DNA of 64,000 nucleotides. Source: Crambe crambe. Lineage: Eukaryota > Porifera > Demospongiae > Poecilosclerida > Crambeidae. Location: the NCBI GenBank assembly GCA_963924555.1, contig OZ004598.1:806001-870000 (forward strand). The letters are read 5' to 3'. The position numbers and the translations under genes are program-made. The notes beneath the pieces are model-generated. The model was not told where the DNA came from, made no database searches, and saw nothing but the letters and a program-made list of their open reading frames with translations. Shown in pieces: positions 1-11,000 of this stretch (position 1 is its first letter; the number at the start of each line of letters is the position of its first letter).

Positions 1-75
1 GATTTTGTTAGTAGCAGCTATAGCTATACAAATCACATTGCATGCATGGCCTCCTCCCTGGCAGAATGAGTAGCC

Positions 76-231
76 ACAAGATCGACGTGTCAATTGCACT
101 AGTCTCGCTAGCCAGACTCCTTTTCCCCTCACTATCTCATCTTTGCATATACACTTACTTGCACGTGCAAGTAAGTGTATGTGCAGTGGAAAAGGAGTCT
201 GGCTAACAAGATCGACGTGTCAATTGCACTA
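76..231. repeat. Foldback element between 26-bp direct repeats
   Basis: A 26-bp sequence starting ACAAGATCGACGTG occurs at 76-101 and again at 206-231. Between the copies lies an inverted repeat. Its ends pair AGCCAGACTCCTTTTCC with its complement near 188-204, and its centre is a perfect 32-bp palindrome at 149-180. A related foldback with the same TAGTCT...GGCCAGACT ends is at 38787-38853. This looks like a non-autonomous foldback element. The long direct repeat could be a duplicated target or part of a larger repeat. Confidence 0.6.
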
Positions 232-445
232 CTATTATACTCCACCTGGGGCAAATAAAAGCCCACATGGTATTAACACTGGTAGTAAAAATACTGCATG
301 GCAAATTTACTATTTTATGATCAGCCCTACATTGATTTTTTTTGATGCTTAATACTTTTTAATAGTAGATCAGAATCCATTAAACAATTGCATTGAAACA
401 CAAAAATTCATGAAAAAAATAGGGATGGATGATATCACCAAATAA

Positions 446-1648
446 TTATTTTGTTAAACCAGATATAACACCAAAAAGAGATAGTATAAGAGTACACGTG
501 TAAATGGGGCTGCTGATGGGGATGCTAGCACCAAAAAGATTGGGACGAAAATCCAAGTGATCTTTCTTTTCGATCTTCTTCCACAAGGATCTTACATAAT
601 ATTTACTGTGTTGACCATCCACAGGTTCATCGTCTAATGAATCATAATCATCCGTTTCATTTTTTTGGCAATAACATAAATTTTTACAACATGCTTTAAA
701 GTAATCCTCTTCTTCACATTTATATCGACCATTTTGATATAACTCAAGTAATGCTTCATAGTAATCATTATGAGCTTCATTACACTTAACTGCCATCAAA
801 TAAGGCAAGAGAAATGTCGCTAAATCAAAACTTAGATACAATATAGTACGCCATTTGTCATAATCATTATTGGGTTTTTGAGAATTCACTGGTCGTAAGA
901 CGTGTATCAAATCAGTCGTCAGTAATACTGAGTAGACTATAAATTGCAGCATGAACCAAGCTTCTAGAGCTTTGTATATTACTCGTACTTTCTTACCAAT
1001 AATTCGATAACCATATGATAATTTTTGACATCTTGCTTCCAGCTCTGAATCAATTTTATCATCAGTAACATGGCTGTATGGGTTCTCACTTAATTTTCTC
1101 AATGAGTCTTTCAAATGTTTTCTTGCTAAACCCAATAGCATGATAACAAGTATACGAACTACACATGGAATGATGATGGTAAGTTCAGTCATGATGGCGT
1201 GCATTGTTATAAAGAAATCATATGTACTTGTGCCACGCAGACCACAATAATTTGAAGCATTATAGTCTTTGTCTCGACCATATCCCATTCCTGATATGGC
1301 CGTTCCTACTGTAAGGGGCAGAAGGCTATATACTACCACAAACAGCGTTTGTATGGAACAAAAATGACAGAATGTTTCACAGAATGTTTTATAGGTGAAA
1401 GATTGCAGCTTATATTCCCTACATATGGTTCTCCAGTAATAGCCAACATACAGAGTAAAAACTAACAGCTCAATACCTTGCAGAAGACCAACAAAACTAT
1501 ATAGAACATTTTCTAGCAATTCCTTATTTTCTTCATCACATTTACCTTGATATATATCAATACCCAAGTGTATCACGTGTAGTAGGAATCCAATACTTCC
1601 AAATAGAGAAAGCAACAACTTGGTAGTTAACAACTTGTTGCATGACAT
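446..1648 (-). CDS. Unrecognised multi-pass (about 7 TM) membrane protein
   Basis: Single-exon reading frame of 400 residues from the ATG at 1648; the frame stays open upstream only through non-ATG codons. Hydrophobic stretches are visible near residues 8-35, 48-75, 90-125, 145-175, 225-255, 270-295 and at the extreme C-terminus (about 375-400), so about seven membrane spans are predicted. A cysteine/acidic segment (CEEEDYFKACCKNLCYC) and a D/E-rich stretch lie between the last two spans. A TATA-like box lies about 130 bp upstream. I do not recognise the family. It has no Frizzled-like WW or FPS motifs and does not resemble the receptor genes at 32-61 kb. It could be a sponge-restricted receptor or channel-like protein; topology is all I can support. 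Confidence 0.7.
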   Translation of the reverse strand: MSCNKLLTTKLLLSLFGSIGFLLHVIHLGIDIYQGKCDEENKELLENVLYSFVGLLQGIELLVFTLYVGYYWRTICREYKLQSFTYKTFCETFCHFCSIQTLFVVVYSLLPLTVGTAISGMGYGRDKDYNASNYCGLRGTSTYDFFITMHAIMTELTIIIPCVVRILVIMLLGLARKHLKDSLRKLSENPYSHVTDDKIDSELEARCQKLSYGYRIIGKKVRVIYKALEAWFMLQFIVYSVLLTTDLIHVLRPVNSQKPNNDYDKWRTILYLSFDLATFLLPYLMAVKCNEAHNDYYEALLELYQNGRYKCEEEDYFKACCKNLCYCQKNETDDYDSLDDEPVDGQHSKYYVRSLWKKIEKKDHLDFRPNLFGASIPISSPIYTCTLILSLFGVISGLTK

Positions 1649-1776
1649 TATGACTCCAGTCGTTGAAAGCAAATTAGTCCTTTCCACATTATGTGGAAGC
1701 TGTGAGGAATTCAATCAATACGCGAGGACACTTCCGGGGCGGGGTACATTTCATCGACCTCACTTTTCTGCACGTT

Positions 1777-1786
1777 CCTTTTATAA
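1777..1786 (-). promoter_or_regulatory. TATA-like box for the 446-1648 gene
   Basis: Read on the minus strand the sequence is TTATAAAAGG. It lies about 130 bp before the chosen ATG at 1648, a distance that fits a TATA box plus a 5' leader of roughly 100 bases. The motif is seen; its use is inferred. Confidence 0.4.
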
Positions 1787-1789
1787 GAA

Positions 1790-3990
1790 AATCAATGAAA
1801 ATTAATTATTGTTGTTTTACTGATGGAGTAGTCGAGTGTGAACGGGCGAGAAGTTACAAGCTGTTAAAAGCGATGCTGGACACTATCTTTGATGTTTACA
1901 TGTAGGTTGGGGCTGATATATAATGGCTGGTTCCAGTAGCTTAGAGAATGTATTCCTGGATCCAGTAGCTTAGAGCTTGATGAGAATGATATTCCTGGTG
2001 CAGTTTTGAATGAGCCACTGGAAAATGCTACAGTTCATGCTCTGAAATGGTGGCTCCTCTGCAGCCACCATCATGAAGAAAACCCAAGCTTATAGATCAG
2101 TAAGAAATGAATTGAACACATTAATTTTAGAGTATAAATCTTACTTTTAGCATTTGAAAAGCTGTTTAGAAGTAGTTGCACTGTAAAATTCAGTCAGCGT
2201 CTACTATAGCTGATTCTATCAAGGAAATACCTGCTGTTCCATTAGCTAATTGGCTATACTATTTAAAATTTGAGGTGCACTAAATGGAAAAGACCTACCA
2301 CTTCATCCAAATAAAGCATTAAATTGAACATGTTGATTTACTAGTAGGTTGCTATATCTCTGTTAGGCATTCTCTAGTATAGATACCTTGTGGATTGTGT
2401 TGGCCGAAGTGAAGCATTTCGTTCACTCCAAAGCGGATTCACTTGGTCTTCTGGTTGGCTATCAAAATTGGACTTAAATCCATACTTCTGTCACATTCGT
2501 TGTAAGCTCACACCCTCAATGAAGCAAGGGTTTGTATAATGTGTACTTACTGAAGGTGAATTGGCTATGATTCGTGTGAATGTGCTGCTGTGTATGACTG
2601 AGTGATTGATTTAAGTTTGATTCCTGCAGGAGGACTATACAATTGGTTATGAATGGCACATTGTTATTAATCACAGACTTATATACCATTCTGTAAACAA
2701 GACGTCTATATACAGCTGTACCATTGTACTCCTCTCATGACATGAACTAGCTCATCTGGCAACAGCCAGGGTCAAATTTGACAACAATTTTAGACTGAGA
2801 TATCAATTCAAAATCGAGACACTCGCACCACTTTTGGTTCCAAACAAGATGGATTTCCAGGCTGTCTTGATGGATTTGTCGCCCCAAAATTTGATAGCTA
2901 GATGGTTCCTGGTAGCTACAGATATAGATCATGCATTTGTACAATTGATCCAGGTCAAATTGATGGTGACCACTGTAAAAAATGCTGAAGCTTACTTCCT
3001 TGAAGAAGTTTTATGCAACTGTTTGAACTTTATAAGTATGGTTATGAAGAGAAGTGTTACGTTCACCTTGCATTATCCAAAATCCAGGTTCAGATTGCCA
3101 ATGTTCAATAACCAATGTAGACTATTCACAGTGGTTAACCAAGTTAGACATTTTACTGAGAAGTAGTCTTGCATGTACCTACTTAAGTACCTAAAACACT
3201 ACATGTATCACATCAGACTAACATTATCTGGTCATGATTACCAATTTAGACTGGACAACTACGGCTGTTATTGTGAGCCACTTTTACAATTGAACACTCT
3301 GACTACATACCTGAGAGTGTTGACTGAATCCATTTACGTACCTGAGAGTGCTGACTATGTGCCTGAGAGAGCTGCATACCTGAGAGAACTGACTGACACT
3401 TTGATTATGTGCCTGAGAGAGCTGACTGAGTAGAGTGAGCACTTGAGAGTCACAGGCCCACTCCTCAAAGTTGAACCACTCCAACAAGCAAGTGGGCAAG
3501 GAAGTCCCTCTCGTTAGCCAAGTCTGACAAGCTCAGCAAACCATTTCAGATTTTGAAGACTATGCTCCTGAGGCTTTGGCTACGAATGTCCCTGATAGTG
3601 GCAGTGATGGAGGAGGGGGGGGGAGGGGAGGAATCATCTCTCTTTCTTCAAATAAAATGGCTATCCAAAAAATTTTTTTTGCAGTGTAGCTAAATTGTAA
3701 TTATGTTGTTGTTGCTTTTGTTGCTGTTGTTTTTCATTGTTTTTGCTTTTAACTCTTCTATCAGCATGTATTATGTAATTACCCTTATCTTATCCATTAT
3801 GTGTAGCTACTACTTTAATATTGTGCGTTTTGTCATCTGTGTGTGTAGGTTTACGGTCCTGGTGTTGAACACCAAATTGTTTACAAAAAAGAGAGAGGAG
3901 GAGAAAGCCTTTCAGGAGAGAGAAAAGAAAGGGGCAGCTCATTGGACTTCTGTGCACTAACTTGTCTTGAGGAGCAAGTCTTTGATGGAT
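1790..3990. other. Intergenic stretch without a supported gene
   Basis: About 2.2 kb between the 7-TM gene and the INTS2 leader. Short open frames here (for example around 2834-3166) have no recognisable domain, and I found no splice pattern joining them. The stretch includes a short direct repeat around CCAGTAGCTTAGAG (about 1931-1972), a degenerate minisatellite at 3305-3432 and a G-run near 3612-3632. Confidence 0.4.
3305..3432. repeat. Degenerate minisatellite (TACCTGAGAGnGCTGAC)
   Basis: Five or so imperfect copies of a unit containing CCTGAGAG followed by nGCTGAC, spaced roughly 20-30 bp apart. It gives a repetitive open frame on both strands, which is why I do not call it coding. Confidence 0.55.
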
Positions 3991-3999
3991 ACCTAGCAC

Positions 4000-4158
4000 A
4001 GCGGACTCGAATTTTCCCGCCAAATTGCCGGGAGGGTAAGGTTCACTTGGTGAGCATTAATTGGGAAGAACTCACATGGCCGCGACTTTGCGAAGATTCT
4101 AGTCTCGCGAAGATTCTAGTCTCGCGGAGATTCATCCGTAATCTCACTTACTCTGAAG
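4000..4158 (+). other. Candidate 5' non-coding exon of INTS2
   Basis: The sequence ACTCTGAAG at 4150-4158 is followed by GTAAAT, a good donor. A pyrimidine-rich acceptor ending TTTTGCAG lies at 4280-4287, nine bases before the INTS2 start codon. This suggests a leader exon spliced just upstream of the ATG. The 5' limit is unknown. The exon contains a duplicated AGATTCTAGTCTCGCG block. Confidence 0.4.
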
Positions 4159-4296
4159 GTAAATAGCCTTTAGGAGGTACTTTTCTGTAGGCCAAGTTCG
4201 TCATTCCTACGGCCTAAACATTGCAGACATTCCCATAGCATGCGTAGTTTTTAGACTAAAGGATGATGTCCCCTTTTCATTTTGCAGCCAGGAATC

Positions 4297-7200
4297 ATGG
4301 GAACCAGGACACAACAGGCCCCACCCAGCCCTAGGGTTTTCATTGCCCTCCTCTCAGGAAACATAAAAGAACTCCTTGCCTCCTCTTCAGATGACCTTCG
4401 ACCTTTCCTCCCTTCACTTGCCCGGATGGTTCTTGTTCCTCCCATTCCGACCTCTCTTGGGGGCATGGCTCCAGAGTGTGTTGGACAAGGAGAAGGAGAA
4501 GCAAGGAGAAGGGCCATTCATACTGCCATTGCTGGCATAAGAGAAGTCAATGCCATCAAGAGTTATCTTGAACTCAACTTTCAGGTATTCTAGAGATTTG
4601 GTTTTCTGTATAGTATTTTCTGTCCCTTTGAAAGATCCTCTAAGGTGAGACCTTTGATGTCCTCCCAACCCAATCAGAGTTCTCTGACCAGTGACACAAT
4701 TGAATACATATCTGACCAATGACCCATATCTGAATTTTGAACCTGTTGCGTTGGCATACGTACGTATATACCTAGAGTTATGATGACCCTTTACCTGATG
4801 AGCCTGACTTAATGTATATTCACTCGTGTACTGGCATACTCAAAACACACTAGGAACTGAGACAAGATGCCATTAAAGAGCAGCAGCTGCTGAAGAAACT
4901 AGGTCCAGAGGACAGAAGCCAGTCTCAAAGCATTTTAGCCTCTTCTCTTCAATTTGGACTGGCCATAGAGTTTGAGAGAAGCAACTTTCTTCGTCGTTTT
5001 CGTCTGTTTCTGAGTGAGATTCTGAAGGTCATGGGTCAACTGGATAGCCCTGGACAGTTCAAGTTGATTCAGTCTGACCTGTTTGAGTGCGAGTGTCACT
5101 TGGAGGAGATATGCGATATCATGTGTGTTGCCACAGCAGGTGGGTGGAGTTTGAGGGAGAATCAGAGTCTGTTTGTTTATTGTTATTGTTTATTTGTTTG
5201 TTTATCTCCCCTCCCTACAGAATTATCCTCTCTGCTGCCAGTTGTGCAGTTATCTGAAGCATTGCTACGGTTACGGAATGGACCACACCTTCTTGCCAGA
5301 GTGCTGGCCAACATGCCAGACAGTTTTGACCAAGGTAAAGTACAGCAGACTCAAAGTGTGTAAGTCGACTAAGAGAGCTATAAAATGTTTGAGATTTGAG
5401 CAGGCATTCAGACCATATGATACTGAAAGCATAGCAAATAATAACTGAATGCATAGCAGTTTGATGACATGCACTATAGTTATATCAGGGTTTAATTCAG
5501 AATTTTATTTAAGGGGGATCAAATGCCTAGTAAGGAGGGGCAAGTACAAACCAGTGCATTTATGTGGAATTCTATGATAATCTCATTACGAAAGCTAGCT
5601 AATTCCTAGGGGGCAAGCCATCGTTCAGGGGGGGGGCAGAAGCCCCCCCTCGCCCCCTTGAAATGAACAACCTTATACTTCCAGTGGTGACCTCCCTGGT
5701 GCTGAATGGAGAGACATTGGACGAGGTCTCACTGGCTGGGAGGTGTCGGACGGGAGCCATACAGATGCTGTGTCAGATGCATCCTGCCAAGTCTGCCTAC
5801 GTCCAGTCCCTGGCCATCAGCAACTGCAAACACCCAACACTGGCCCTCTCTCTCGCACTCGATGCTGAGGAAAACAGGCTCAGGCAAGCACTTGGGAAAA
5901 TGACCAGTGATAAGTATAGTTACTCTGTAGTTAAAGTTATTAGTCTCTCTTCTTCTTTGCCTTCTGATGTCTTACAGATTGCGTTCTTACGGGATGGAAT
6001 CTGAACGTCACGTCAGTCCAATTCTGGATCCAAATTGGGCTTCGGGACAAGCAGGAGTCATCACTCTTCTGCACAACATCATCATTGCTGGAGATGATCA
6101 GACCAGAGTCTGGTTTGCCCAGTACCTCAAGTGTATGCAGCAAAAGGTAAGCCCCTGTTAATACATCAGCAGATGTGCAGAAAGTGTGGATTGGGAGAAA
6201 TATTGAATCAGACTATGCAATACAGTGTGACCTTTGCTTGTTTTCCAGTACCGACGCCACAAATATTCTGCCGTCACTAAACTCCGCTCCTACATTTTGA
6301 GGAAACTTCGTTCCTTCAACTCTCCCTCGACTCCCAAATTGGACCCCCTAAGTTTCTCCCCTCACCATCGACCCTCATTACCATCCGGAGTGCAGGAAAC
6401 CATGGAAACAGAGTCATCACTGATATCCACTCAGGAAGCCGAGACTAATCAGGTCAGCTCACTATGTAACCCCCTCCCCTCCCGCAAGGACCTATTCCCT
6501 TTTTCATACATCATCCCAATCTTCAAAGCTTAAATTCACTATCAGTACTGATTTGTGTTTTTGATCATTCCTTGTCAACTCTTAACCAGTTCACACAGCT
6601 CTCTGCAATGTGAAATTTATGAGAAAGTTAGAGCAGATAATATAGTGAATGATAAGGAATAAAGTATTTTACGAACTGAGTTTATAAATGCTGATTCAAG
6701 GATAAAGTTATGACAAAATTAATGCTCTAAATGAATATATCATTAATTAAACATTCAGTTACATCTTTGCCTAATCAGAAATGACTGTTTTCTCCTCTAA
6801 CTTTTACAGGTGATTCTTTCTGAGGAGGAAGACACTACTACCATTGAGGAGGTTGAAAGCACTGCTAGCATCACGGCCTCCAGCTCTTCTGAGACACTTG
6901 AGGAGTTGATGGACCAGATGGACATTGAGTTGAGTGACCATGAAGGAGAGGAGGGTGCAGACGAGGGCAAGGGGGAGGGGTCAGAGGGGGAGGTGGAGGA
7001 AATCGGAGGAACTGGAGAAAGAGAGGGTGTGGGGATGAGTGAAAAGATAGAGTCTTCGACGCACATCCATGTGGGACTGAGTGGGGAGGTGGGGGAGAAG
7101 GAGAGGATGGGGGTGGGGCCTGTAAGAACCGTCGAAAAGGAGGGAGGGAGTGGCGTAGTAGGGGGAAGGAGGAGGAAACACTCGTCCACTTACGAGAAAG

Positions 7201-7975
7201 CGAACTTTGTGGTTATTTCAATGGAGAAACAACTTCCTAATGAGGACATAGTGGAGCTGATGAACCTTTTACAGGTACGTACATGCACTTAATGAAATGG
7301 TACTTTGGGTTCACTAGTCCTTGAGGTCAGTAACAATACAATAGTATACACAGTTTCAGAGTATTTGGTTTCTTAAGTCCATATAAGGAAGGCAGTGAGC
7401 TTTATGCAATCTCCTGTATGGTAACTTGCTTGATTCTTGACCAAATTCCGAATCTCAAACACCAGTGAGTTAATGACCCACAGCGTTTTCTGATATCCAC
7501 AAGAATTCGGTCAAGAATTGAGAAAGACATTTTAGGGTAATGGAAAGCAGTTAGTGTTGGTAATTCAAGTAACAAGGTGGTCACACATTCTGTAGGTTTG
7601 CTGTGCCCTGAAGACGCAGACTCAGATGTACTTGAAGGAGGAAGAAGCAGCTGCCATTCTCAGTCATATTGTGTGCACTTGTCCCCCCTTCTCCCCCGCG
7701 GGGGTCCGCTTCATTGAAGTCACCCTGTGTGTCATGCTGGCCTGCCCCTTCCTTATAAGGTAATATAAGGGGATTTCACAAGAAAAGGTTCACATGTTGA
7801 GTATTATTGACCTTTTGCCTGCTATATTTAATTTTTAAAAACTTTTTTTTGCCTGTACTTAATTAAAGTCTTTATTTGTTTCTTGCCTGTAGCATTGATG
7901 GTTGTGAGGGTGCTGTGGTGAGGTGGTTCCAGTGGCTGTTAGAGAAGTTGCCTGACTTTGACAGGTAAGATAATT

Positions 7976-8042
<67 letters not shown>

Positions 8043-11000
8043 CAATTATTGTGGTGATGATTTTGTGCAGGGCATGTGGTGGTCACTGCAGCTATGGTGA
8101 GCTTCTCCTCCTCATCTCCATTCACCTACGGGAGAAGCAGCTGGAGCAAATAGAGGAACTCATAGCCAACACCCTCAACATGAGAGTTTCGGTAAGTGCT
8201 GAGACAGCAAAGAATAGTCCTACCCTGACCCTAGGACAACCATGTGATTTATTTACCGAGTACTGAGTCAGCAAAGTGCTAAGTCCCCCCCCCCCCCCCC
8301 CCCCCCAAAAAAAAGAAAAAAAGAAAGTGTGTTCCCATAGAGTACCTTAGTATCTACCACTATCCTCTCTCTATCTTATAGAGTTCTCTCAGGAGTGGTC
8401 ACTTTACGACTCTGAGCAAGCTATTTCTAAAGGTCTTTACTGAAGAGGTGAGGGAGGAGGACCTTGTGATGGCAGGATCACATGCATACCAGTGACATCA
8501 GGGTCTTTTACATCTGTGTCCCTCTCCAGGTGGTGTGTGCCCATGCAGTGAGTGTCCCTCCCACTTCCCACTTGAGTGCAGATGTTAAAGGTTACCTCCC
8601 TGTCCACTGCATTCACCAGCTCATCAAGATGAGAAACTTCCGCAAGTACAGCATCTCCATCAAGGTGCATACATACATACATACATACATACATACATAC
8701 ATACATACATACATCATGCTGAGTCAGCATTGTGTGCCTACTTTGGAGTGTATCATACTGCAATTTTGACATCCATTCAGGATTGGATCTACCAGCAGCT
8801 GCTTGTGGTTTCTGAGCCACTGCACCCCACCTTCCCTCCCCTCCTCCAGGAGTTTGTCAACTCAGTGCTGGTCTCTGCCATCACTTCTCCTCCGAGATCC
8901 TCTTCCTACACCTCCACAAACATGGCAGCTGCCACCACCAAGAACCACACCCCTTTCTCTGCAGAAGAGGCAAGGTTTTAGGTTGCCATGGGGCACACGA
9001 TTATCTAATAGCAGGGGCAGAGTGAGTGGTCAGGTGATTACAGAATGGGTACGAGGTTGGGGGGGGGGGGGGGGGGCATGCCACCCATAAAAATTTGTAA
9101 TATTATTACTAAGATCGAAGCTAGTGCATTCTAGGGGGGCTTTTTGGTTATTCCTTATTGTATAAAGTTTTAAGGAGAAAAGCATTCAGTGTAGTAAAAG
9201 TGGTTAATTAATATGTATTCAACTTTTTTGCAGGTTCTCTCTGTCTTTAAGAGGGACCCAGACACTTATCAGTCCCACTTTCCTCTTCCTGCGCAACTCT
9301 TAATGCTGTACTATGTTCTCCTCTACCAGGACTGCTACCTCTTGAACCTTAAGGCTTTGCGTGAGTGACCTTTTAACCTTTTCTCTTACTAACCTTTTAA
9401 CCTTCATAATTTTCTTGGTTAGTCCGTAGCCCAAATGCGTGGGCATGGTCATAATGCTCTCGTGCACTGCCCACACCCAATTAAGACGGTTCTATCCCCC
9501 CGTGACTTCACGTACCAGGCCCTCCACATTCATAACTTATACAACCAAGGACTTGCTAAAACTCTTGAAGAATTCTGAGGCCGATCTATTTATAGTCCAG
9601 CTAAGCCTAAAATCTAGACTACTCGATAACTTTACTATCTAGACTATAGGCAGCTCCGATACTATCTGGTGTTGGGCTAGCAAAGCGTAGCAAAACTTGA
9701 ATTCGGTGGCAGCTCAATGGCTCAACACCTCTTCTTTCTAAGGCCTGGCCGGGCCATGTGCTAGTGCGTGGTCTTAGCACCGATTCGTCATGGTGACGTT
9801 TGCGATGGGAATGCGTTTCCTTGGACACACCCACGCTATGGGGTTTCTATGGTTTTGCGATATTTTCGCGTACCAGGCCCTCCACAATCATAATTAAAAG
9901 GGAGGGCCTGGGGACGAGGCTAGGTTAATGTGTAATGCATTCCCTTCTGACCTTTTAACCTTTCATATTTTTCTTGATTAATGAAGTAGTGTTAAGTTGG
10001 TAATACAATCCTGTGTGAGTGACCTTTTAACTGTCCTCAGTTGAATTAATAAAGAATACTTCCCGCTTCTTTTTCTTGACTTACTGATTACTTGCAGTGA
10101 TGTTGCCTGGCAGAGAAGCTCCTAGCGCCTACAGTCCCAGGGTCCTGACTCAGATACCCATGAAGTACCTGCTGGATCATGCCCGGCGCTTCCAGACACA
10201 GTACTCCACGCTTTACCCGACCCTTCTCAAGCTAACAGCCATGCAGTTTCCTCAACTCTGTCTGGTGTGTGAGTACATGACAGAAAAAAGGGACATCTCA
10301 AATCTTCAATGCCATGGTATGCTGTTGTGGGTATATTTAGTCAATTGTGCTTTCAACCAAATAGACCCTTTACCAGAGAAATGCTTTGTTCTCTTGCAGC
10401 CAGTGAATATAGTCAGGTCATCAAAGTATCCAGCAAGAAGATAACTCCAGAGTCAGCCATGAAAGGTGATGTATGTAAGGGTTAATAGGCAGTCCAAGGC
10501 TTCATGCTTTGCAGTTAAACTATGGACTCTCCTTCAGTCACTTCCTGAAATGCATTCCTTCCTGTCCCATCTGTTCATATGTAAGGATACTGCTCTAGTC
10601 AGGACACCTCCCTAGTACCAGGACACCTCTAATAATTATCAGGACACTTCTAATACCAGGACACCTTTCTAATAATTATCAGGACACTTCTAGTACCAGG
10701 ACACCTCTCTAATAATTATCAGGACACTTCTAATACCAGGATACCTCTCTAATATCAGGACATTTTTTTCTTATCCCATTGCAGTAACTATGGAGAGTTC
10801 TAAGATCTCTCTGTTCCTTTTGCAGTATTGGAACGTGTTCACACCAATCCTTCCCAGGCTGTGCTGGTCCTCAACCATCTCTCCTCCCTGCCCCCTACAT
10901 CCCTGGTCCCCTACTCTCACCCCATCACCTCCACCCTCTCACTCCTCCTCCACTCTCCTTCCATCTCACGAGTCATACAGGGTCTTTACGTCACCCTCTG

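Noticed and set aside
6801-7292. A separate acidic small protein at the INTS2 locus
   Set aside because: The frame begins right after a strong acceptor and ends at a donor in the INTS2 phase, so it is INTS2 exon 7.
7859-8266. RERE and SLSL frames in INTS2
   Set aside because: Translation of the (GA)n microsatellite in intron 9.
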